A DNA stretch of 7,381 nucleotides, from positions 1 through 7,381 of the forward strand of contig JAJYGB010000638.1 of assembly GCA_021785235.1 (NCBI GenBank), given 5' to 3'. The position numbers and the translations under genes were made by a program. This document shows positions 1 through 5,117 of the stretch, one piece after another. Source of the DNA: Bacteroidota bacterium (GTDB lineage: Bacteria > Bacteroidota > Kryptoniia > Kryptoniales > JAKASW01). The notes under the pieces were generated by a model. It was not told the origin of the DNA. It was given only the letters and a program-made list of their open reading frames with translations, and did not search any database. Position 1 is the stretch's first letter. Each line of letters begins with the position of its first letter.

Positions 1-7
1 GATTCTG

Positions 8-27
8 AACTGAACTTGCGTTCAGTT
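8..27. repeat. Perfect inverted repeat upstream of the first gene
   Basis: AACTGAAC (8-15) and GTTCAGTT (20-27) are exact reverse complements separated by a TTGC loop. It could be an operator, a leader hairpin of the gene starting at 83, or part of a terminator of a gene left of the window. No T-run follows it, which weakens the terminator reading. The repeat is directly visible; its role is unknown. Confidence 0.45.
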
Positions 28-67
28 GCGGCAATAAGCCCAGACTGCAATTTTCCGTCGACAGAAG

Positions 68-74
68 AGAGGAG
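68..74 (+). promoter_or_regulatory. Ribosome binding site that fixes a TTG start
   Basis: AGAGGAG lies 8 nt before the TTG at 83-85. There is no ATG or GTG in frame close by that keeps the hydrophobic signal segment: the next in-frame ATG, at 161, would remove it. This site is the main reason for choosing the TTG start. Confidence 0.7.
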
Positions 75-82
75 TTTCACCC

Positions 83-2014
83 TTGACAAAATTGCTTACT
101 TCGTGGACATTACGTGCCCTAAGCTTCGGCTATTTATATCCGGTGGCCGCAATAATTCTAATGACCGGTGCTTCAGATCTACAGTCACAAATCCTGAATA
201 CCTGGCCGACTCCGACTATCGGCCTGTATGACTGTGATTTGTCGGGAGCTACGATTGATTCCGTGTCGGCGGCTACCGCGTTGGCCGGAATCTCATCCAG
301 GATCCTGGCCGATCTCTCCGGTGATGCCGCCGACGGGAGCTTCGTGCTGATGAATCTCGGCACGGCCGATACCAGCGGAAACGGCATCATAGCGGATACC
401 AGACCGACAGTGTTCACGGTCGATTCCACCACCGACCGAAGCGTTGATTACCTGATTGGTAGCAAGGTCACGGGAACGACGGGGAGTTACCAGCTGACCA
501 TCTATATGGACGATTCGCATACTCTTACCCGGGTCGCAAGTGGTACGGCCGGCTTTTCAGGGACCTCAGATAGCGCCCTCACAGCCGCGACTGTATCAGC
601 GCTTGCCGGGTTGCGTCCCATCGTAAACATAATCCGCAGCTACCAGGTCCAGCTCAGAAATGGGGGCAGTTCCATTTGCATCAATCCCACAATAGAAGTG
701 ACCTTCTCGAGCGGCACTGTTCAGCATGGCGGCACCGCGACGGTGACATTTAAAGTACTCGATTGCGACAGCGTTCCACTTGCGAACCGACAGCTTAGCA
801 TCAGAGCGATCGGCGGAACATTATCGACTCAGAGCGTTCAAACGAACAGCTCGGGCCAGGCAACTGCGACATATCAGGCGGGAAACAGCGACGCGATTGG
901 AAGTGTGCAGGCGAGCCTTTCAAATTCAACATCAGCCACTCACAGCTCGGCGAATAACGGCGGCGCGGGCATCATAAAAGTAGGATCACCGGATCTCTCT
1001 AACCTATGGAAACTGGATTTTAGCTTCAGGTATCAGTCGAGGGGCTATACCGACACCCTCGAGAGCAGTTCCACCGGAACTTCCTGGGGACAGAGCGATG
1101 AAGTAGATGTCGCGACTGCCGGTGGAAGCGCAATCGTCAGCATGACGATCGACAGCACTGGATTCAGCTATAACGTCGATTCAACCCTCTTTGCCTTCAA
1201 TAAAAAATTCGACCATGCTCTCTCCAAAACATCTTCAATAAGTCATGACTCAAACTGTCCGGCGGATCCGTGGGAACTTTCGGGTAGTACTCAGAATGGC
1301 TCGAACACCGGCGATTCCGTCTACATTCCGGATGTCGAATATCTGAATTACAACGGGCAGATCTCTTACCTTGTCATGGCTTTAGAAAAATACAACGGTG
1401 TCTCGGATTCCTACGACTGGAGGAGAGAGAATGTACTGAACGTTCAAAGCTGTGAAACCCAGAGTACCTATCAGGAGGCATCCACCGACGTAGTGGGGGG
1501 GACTCTCGCGGTACTCAACCAGACCATGCCCGGTATTTCCTTCCTGTTCAGCGGCGATCCGGCGAATCCCAGCAGCATAACCGTAGTGACAAATTGGGTG
1601 CATGATACAGTGGATTACAGTCTCGCTTCGAGCGCCACTTACGAACACTTCCAGGTACTGATGACAGTTCGCATGGAGCCGCTATTTAAACTCACGGGAG
1701 TAAGGTCAAATCCACGTCAGAGCCCGCGTGAATTCTCGCTTTCGCAGAACTATCCGAACCCGTTCAATCCGACTACAGTCATAAGCTATCAGCTTTCCGC
1801 GGCAAGCAATGTCACTTTGAAAGTTTATGACGTACTCGGCAGGGAGGTGGCAAAGCTTGTGAACAGTAGGCAGAACGCAGGAAGTTATTCCGTGACGTTC
1901 GACGGGAGCAAATTATCAAGCGGAGTCTATCTATACCGGCTTGATGCTGTGTCTCAAGGTGCGTCCGGGCTCGGGAACTTTTCCAGGATTGCGAAGATGG
2001 TACTCCTCAAATAA
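83..2014 (+). CDS. Secreted multidomain protein: Ig-like (Big_1) domain plus T9SS C-terminal sorting domain
   Basis: A 643-residue exported protein of unknown function. Residues 1-30 form a signal-peptide-like stretch with a hydrophobic core around 13-30; it lacks a sharp cleavage motif. Residues about 45-190 resemble TolB/FlgT/CsgG-type domains: a helix with an ADLSG turn, then DYLIGSKVTG (122-131) and SYQLTIYMDD (135-144). That match is tentative. Residues about 203-280 look like an invasin-type Ig domain, with PLANRQLSI, IGGTLST and SSGQATATY in order. Residues about 305-540 are beta-rich, contain Cys392 and Cys457 as a possible disulfide pair, and match nothing I recognise. Residues about 550-643 are a T9SS type A sorting domain: NYPNPFNP (556-563), VTLKVYDVLGREVA, then a GVYLYRL strand and a terminal KMVLLK. 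By analogy it crosses the outer membrane through T9SS and is anchored or released. The lipoprotein gene follows after 116 bp without an obvious terminator, so co-transcription is possible. Confidence 0.88.
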   Translation: MTKLLTSWTLRALSFGYLYPVAAIILMTGASDLQSQILNTWPTPTIGLYDCDLSGATIDSVSAATALAGISSRILADLSGDAADGSFVLMNLGTADTSGNGIIADTRPTVFTVDSTTDRSVDYLIGSKVTGTTGSYQLTIYMDDSHTLTRVASGTAGFSGTSDSALTAATVSALAGLRPIVNIIRSYQVQLRNGGSSICINPTIEVTFSSGTVQHGGTATVTFKVLDCDSVPLANRQLSIRAIGGTLSTQSVQTNSSGQATATYQAGNSDAIGSVQASLSNSTSATHSSANNGGAGIIKVGSPDLSNLWKLDFSFRYQSRGYTDTLESSSTGTSWGQSDEVDVATAGGSAIVSMTIDSTGFSYNVDSTLFAFNKKFDHALSKTSSISHDSNCPADPWELSGSTQNGSNTGDSVYIPDVEYLNYNGQISYLVMALEKYNGVSDSYDWRRENVLNVQSCETQSTYQEASTDVVGGTLAVLNQTMPGISFLFSGDPANPSSITVVTNWVHDTVDYSLASSATYEHFQVLMTVRMEPLFKLTGVRSNPRQSPREFSLSQNYPNPFNPTTVISYQLSAASNVTLKVYDVLGREVAKLVNSRQNAGSYSVTFDGSKLSSGVYLYRLDAVSQGASGLGNFSRIAKMVLLK

Positions 2015-2113
2015 GTTTCACTTTGTCCGCCGAAAGGTTACATTTGTCATTGAGTTGTGTTTCGTAGGCATGCAAAACAATCCAAGAGTTCCCGACGGAA
2101 TTCAGGGAAAAAC

Positions 2114-2123
2114 AAAAGGAGGT
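2114..2123 (+). promoter_or_regulatory. Strong ribosome binding site of the lipoprotein gene
   Basis: AAAAGGAGGT sits with its GGAGG core 8 nt before ATG 2131 and is nearly a full complement of the 16S rRNA 3' end. It selects 2131 over the in-frame ATG at 2164, which has no such site. Confidence 0.8.
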
Positions 2124-2130
2124 AATTCTT

Positions 2131-3156
2131 ATGGTGCGTTTTCAGCTAGAAGCTGATGCGCCAATGGCGCAGAGGTACGTTAAAACATTCGTGCTTGTGG
2201 CACTGCTGGCGGTTACTACATCGGGCTGCGGCGGCTGCTTCGGCGGGTATAACATGCTTGGGATCCCCCTCTTCTCGATGAAAATTGAGGTGCGCGGTCC
2301 GAATAACGCCGCTCTCATCGGGGCGGTGGTCCATTGCAGCAGCGGCGAAACTGTAACCGTCGATTCGACCGGCATTGCAAAACTTAACTTCTCGGATGCC
2401 GGCCCTTACTATATCTCCGTCCGCTACCAGGACAACATCATCGCTTCCTACAACGTGTCGATGCCGTCCGACGGCGGTAAAACCCTAACCGCCAACTACG
2501 CTCCGGCCGCGGCGACGACCGGCGGTTCGGGAGCAGCCATGACCGGCGGGAACAACGCATTTGCGATGATGGGTGCCCGCCTCTATCCTATCCTCTTCCA
2601 GTACGTCTTCAACGCCTATGGGTACAGTATGGACCTCAGTGCTTACACGCCGGGCCAGTATACCCAATGGCAGATAACCTCAAACGGCGAGAAGGAATAC
2701 TCGACGAGAAAAGCGTTCCTAACGAAACTTGCCAACGGACAGGAATGGTGGCAGGTGAACTTCGTCTCTTCGGATAAGGATTCAATGCTGATGGAAGTGC
2801 TCTTCAGCGACAAGCAGGGCTCCATCAGGAGGATGAGGCAGAAATTCGGAAATGATGCACCGAAGGAAGTGCCTGTTACAGAGGGCTGGTATACAACACC
2901 GATGCATTTGACCCCGGAGTCTATCGAGGGCTCGGTGGTGAAGAAAGGTGTAACTGTTACGGTTCCGGCCGGAACGTTTGAGTGTGATCAGCTGGAGTTC
3001 GGCGTCGCGCCTGGAATGACGCTCAGGCTTTACAGAGCAACGGATGTTCCCGGCGGGGTCGTCAAATACGAGATGGTCAACGAAGACAAAGCCATGTATT
3101 CAGGCGAGCTGACGGCGTACGGCAGCGGAGCCTCTACACAACTCGGTTCTTATTGA
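2131..3156 (+). CDS. Predicted lipoprotein with carboxypeptidase-regulatory-like domain and DUF3108-like C-terminus
   Basis: A 341-residue predicted envelope lipoprotein; function unknown. Residues 13-32 hold a basic start and the hydrophobic core TFVLVALLAV, followed by TTSGC, so Cys33 is the likely lipidated residue (Thr at -3 is off consensus). A glycine-rich tether GGCFGGY follows. Residues about 50-112 look like a CarboxypepD_reg-type Ig fold: KIEVRGP, then IGAVVHCSSGETVTVDSTG and PYYISVRYQ. Residues 124-146 are an Ala/Gly/Thr-rich linker. The C-terminal half contains STRKAFLTKL, WWQVNF, then TVPAGTFECDQLEF (276-290) and RATDVPGGVVKYEM (302-315). The last two resemble the strand pattern of DUF3108-like periplasmic proteins (inference). 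It has no T9SS sorting domain, unlike both neighbours. The ATG at 2164 would give a more typical signal peptide without the acidic N-terminus, but the ribosome binding site favours 2131. Confidence 0.85.
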   Translation: MVRFQLEADAPMAQRYVKTFVLVALLAVTTSGCGGCFGGYNMLGIPLFSMKIEVRGPNNAALIGAVVHCSSGETVTVDSTGIAKLNFSDAGPYYISVRYQDNIIASYNVSMPSDGGKTLTANYAPAAATTGGSGAAMTGGNNAFAMMGARLYPILFQYVFNAYGYSMDLSAYTPGQYTQWQITSNGEKEYSTRKAFLTKLANGQEWWQVNFVSSDKDSMLMEVLFSDKQGSIRRMRQKFGNDAPKEVPVTEGWYTTPMHLTPESIEGSVVKKGVTVTVPAGTFECDQLEFGVAPGMTLRLYRATDVPGGVVKYEMVNEDKAMYSGELTAYGSGASTQLGSY

Positions 3157-3170
3157 TTAGCCACAAATAG

Positions 3171-3196
3171 GTCTATGACTCTATTGAGTCGTAGAC
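3171..3196 (+). terminator. Stable hairpin 15 nt after the lipoprotein stop (possible terminator)
   Basis: GTCTATGACTC (3171-3181) pairs with GAGTCGTAGAC (3186-3196) over 11 bp, with one G-U wobble and a TATT loop. No T-run follows, so it may be an mRNA 3'-end stabiliser or part of a compound terminator with the next hairpin rather than a classical intrinsic terminator. Confidence 0.45.
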
Positions 3197-3206
3197 TCGT
3201 AGAGAG

Positions 3207-3264
3207 TCGCGCCCTTGCAATTGCGTTTGCGTCAAACGCAGCAATGCGGGGCGCGATTCTGTTT
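3207..3264 (+). terminator. Long GC-rich hairpin, likely terminator region
   Basis: The outer stem TCGCGCCC (3207-3214) pairs perfectly with GGGCGCGA (3249-3256). The inner stem GCGTTTG (3223-3229) pairs with CAAACGC (3233-3239) across a CGT loop, with an imperfect internal section between. A moderately T-rich tail, TTCTGTTT (3257-3264), follows. Position and shape fit termination after the lipoprotein gene; the interrupted stem and weak tail keep this a moderate call. Confidence 0.5.
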
Positions 3265-3301
3265 ATACTCCTACGCCACGATCCACCCCGGAACCAGAGT
3301 T

Positions 3302-3323
3302 GAGCGATTGACTCTTATCGCTC
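3302..3323. repeat. Inverted repeat upstream of the propeller gene (operator or leader hairpin)
   Basis: GAGCGAT (3302-3308) and ATCGCTC (3317-3323) are exact reverse complements with an 8-nt centre, ending 36 nt before the ATG at 3360. A TTGACT (3308-3313) overlaps it and lies 18 nt from TATCTT (3332-3337), giving a weak promoter reading whose transcript would start almost at the ribosome binding site. Regulator binding is a guess; the symmetry is real. Confidence 0.35.
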
Positions 3324-3344
3324 CCTTCGCTTATCTTCACGTGT

Positions 3345-3354
3345 AAAAGGAGGT
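3345..3354 (+). promoter_or_regulatory. Strong ribosome binding site of the propeller gene
   Basis: AAAAGGAGGT is the same ten bases as the site of the gene at 2131, with GGAGG 6 nt before ATG 3360. It supports that start and implies a host that uses Shine-Dalgarno initiation. Confidence 0.8.
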
Positions 3355-3359
3355 GCTCG

Positions 3360-4661
3360 ATGCGGGCTCGATTTGTGAGACAAGTATCTTTCCTACATTT
3401 GCTGATTATGACCCTGGCCTTTTCGGGCGTCGTGATGGCACAGGATCCCTGGGTTCTTGATACGGTCGTTGCCGCAGGCTCGAATTGTTTCAGTGTAGCC
3501 GCAACTCCCGACGGCTCGAAGATTCTCGTGACAAACAAGGACACATCTGGAACCGTCACGGTCCTGTCCGCCACCGACTATTCCGTCCTCTCCACCATCC
3601 CGATGTACGGTGATTATCCTTCCGGAATCGCGGTGGTCCCAAGCGGTGTCAAGGCGCTGGTTACGTGCGCGAAGCCCAACGCCGTGAGGCTTGTGGACTT
3701 GCTTGGCGACTCCATCCTCGCCGTATTCTACCCTCCTTGCGTTGCTACAACTCTTTATGATATCGCCGTGACGCCTGACGGGCAGACCGCGGTCATGCCG
3801 GATTTGAACGATTTGTGCGTGCAGGAAGGACTGAGATGGTTCGACACTTCGGGCAAGACGATGGGGTCTACGTTTGTTTCTGTAAACACTTCAGGAGTTA
3901 CGTATGGCGTTGCCGTCGCCCCTGACAGCGTGACCGTTCTTGTGACAACCAATGTCCTGACAACCGGGATAAAGAGAGTAAATATTGCGACATCGGCAGT
4001 ACAAAATATCTCAGGCGTTGGCCCGTCTTACGGTGTCGCGATTACGCATAAAGGAGACCGTGCGGTGGTGACTTCCGACTCCGTGAAGATCATCTCCCTT
4101 CCGACAAATAGCGTGATAGGTGCGATCCCTTTTTCATCTAACTCCAATTTTCACAACGTCGCGATCCCCCCCGACGATAAGTACGCGTTTGTGGTCGGGA
4201 ACTTCGATGTGGCAGTGGTCTCGCTCGATGGCGATTCGGTCGTTCAGACTTTCTCCGCCGTTGGGCAGAACGTCGCCATATCACCCGATGGAATGAAGGC
4301 TTACGTGACCGACAGCTACAATGGTGAGCTGAGAGTCTACAGGAACAAGGGGACAGGAACTGGAATCTCCGGCCCCGGAACCGGCGCAAATGTACCGGAA
4401 ACGCTCGGGCTTTCACAGAACTATCCGAATCCGTTCAACCCTTCCACCACTATCAGCTACGGCATTCCGAAGCCGGGTTTCGTGGAACTGAAGGTCTTTG
4501 ACGTGGCAGGGAGATCGATAGCGACTCTAGTCAGCGAGCATCAAGACGCCGGACATTACGAGATTAGGTTCGACGGATCGAAGCTTCCGAGCGGTGTGTA
4601 CTTCCTCCGGATCGAAGCGGGAGGATTATCCCAAACCCGGAAGATGATTTTGATGAAGTAG
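3360..4661 (+). CDS. Secreted seven-repeat YVTN-type beta-propeller with T9SS sorting domain
   Basis: A 433-residue exported protein. Residues 1-27 are a clear signal peptide: basic RARFVR, a hydrophobic core LHLLIMTLAFSGVV, and a cleavage motif VMA before Gln28. Seven propeller repeats of the form xVAVxPDGxxAxVTx begin near residues 45, 89, 134, 183, 225, 266 and 304, for example SVAATPDGSKILVTN and NVAISPDGMKAYVTD. Seven repeats fit a closed YVTN/NHL-like propeller, a binding or surface scaffold with no catalytic residues visible. After a Gly/Thr-rich linker (331-343) comes a T9SS type A sorting domain: LSQNYPNPFNP (351-361), VELKVFDVAGRSIA, GVYFLRIEAG and a terminal KMILMK. It is expected to pass the inner membrane by Sec and the outer membrane by T9SS. 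Ligand unknown. Hairpins on both sides suggest an independent transcript. Confidence 0.92.
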   Translation: MRARFVRQVSFLHLLIMTLAFSGVVMAQDPWVLDTVVAAGSNCFSVAATPDGSKILVTNKDTSGTVTVLSATDYSVLSTIPMYGDYPSGIAVVPSGVKALVTCAKPNAVRLVDLLGDSILAVFYPPCVATTLYDIAVTPDGQTAVMPDLNDLCVQEGLRWFDTSGKTMGSTFVSVNTSGVTYGVAVAPDSVTVLVTTNVLTTGIKRVNIATSAVQNISGVGPSYGVAITHKGDRAVVTSDSVKIISLPTNSVIGAIPFSSNSNFHNVAIPPDDKYAFVVGNFDVAVVSLDGDSVVQTFSAVGQNVAISPDGMKAYVTDSYNGELRVYRNKGTGTGISGPGTGANVPETLGLSQNYPNPFNPSTTISYGIPKPGFVELKVFDVAGRSIATLVSEHQDAGHYEIRFDGSKLPSGVYFLRIEAGGLSQTRKMILMK

Positions 4662-4685
4662 GCGACACGCGGGATGTTGTCGCCT
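4660..4685 (+). terminator. Hairpin overlapping the propeller gene stop codon, possible terminator
   Basis: GGCGACA (4661-4667) pairs perfectly with TGTCGCC (4678-4684), and A4660-T4685 adds an eighth pair, around a 10-nt loop. The first bases lie in the TAG stop codon. The tail TTCGTGTC is only weakly T-rich, so the terminator role is tentative. Confidence 0.45.
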
Positions 4686-5117
4686 TCGTGTCTAAAGAAT
4701 GCCAGAATTTATCCGATACTTACACTGTTGAACCATAGACGGACCTCATTGGACAGCCCGGCACGTTTATCGGAGATCAGATCGGTGGGGACGTGGGATG
4801 CGTTTTTCCCGAACATTGAAAAAGCGGAGTTGTACTCGAAAAGTGTGCAGGATACTCTCTTCTCGTCGGCTGGCAGCGCCGAGGGTGCATGGGCCGATCG
4901 CGGAGGCCATTTTCTGAATGGAGGAAGTCGGCCCTGGGAAGACAAACCAGGCACGGATTTCAGGATCTTCTTATGTCACATTTCTCATGAGCGGCTGTAT
5001 ATTATCTGACAAGCGAATGAACATGGCTTTGCCTTCCCGCGGTGAGACCTCCTGCTCACACCGTCTACCGACTGAGACCCTACCCGGACTTCTGCAGTGA
5101 GGATCGGACTCCCGTTC
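4686..5117. other. Gap of about 430 bp without a supported gene
   Basis: Open frames here (4674-5009, 4918-5100 and the start of 5042-5413) lack ribosome binding sites and recognisable motifs, and their translations look like random sequence. The stretch holds one weak promoter candidate near 4975-5003 and a small imperfect hairpin at 5040-5063 (GTGAG/CTCAC core, loop containing CCTCC). It is probably the 5' regulatory region of the kinase gene, or decayed sequence. I see no RNA gene. Confidence 0.5.
4975..5003 (+). promoter_or_regulatory. Weak sigma70-type promoter candidate for the kinase gene
   Basis: GTCACA (4975-4980; 4 of 6 to TTGACA) and TATATT (4998-5003; 5 of 6 to TATAAT) are 17 nt apart. 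A transcript would start near 5010 and leave a leader of about 110 nt. Matches of this quality occur by chance, and the sigma consensus of this clade may differ. Confidence 0.25.

Noticed and set aside
16..231. 71-residue + strand frame at the left edge
   Set aside because: It starts inside an inverted repeat without a ribosome binding site and overlaps the signal-peptide region of the real gene in another frame.
2018..2113. Possible promoter in the 116-bp gap between the first two genes
   Set aside because: TTGTCA and TTGAGT hexamers occur, but no acceptable -10 element lies 16 to 18 nt downstream of either.
4138..4416. Arg- and Ser-rich - strand frame of 92 residues
   Set aside because: It is antisense to the last propeller blades. 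The low-complexity composition is what reverse reading of that coding frame produces.
4674..5009. 111-residue open frame on the + strand in the gap before the kinase
   Set aside because: Its ATG lies in the loop of the stop-codon hairpin, there is no ribosome binding site, and the translation shows no motif, signal or domain.
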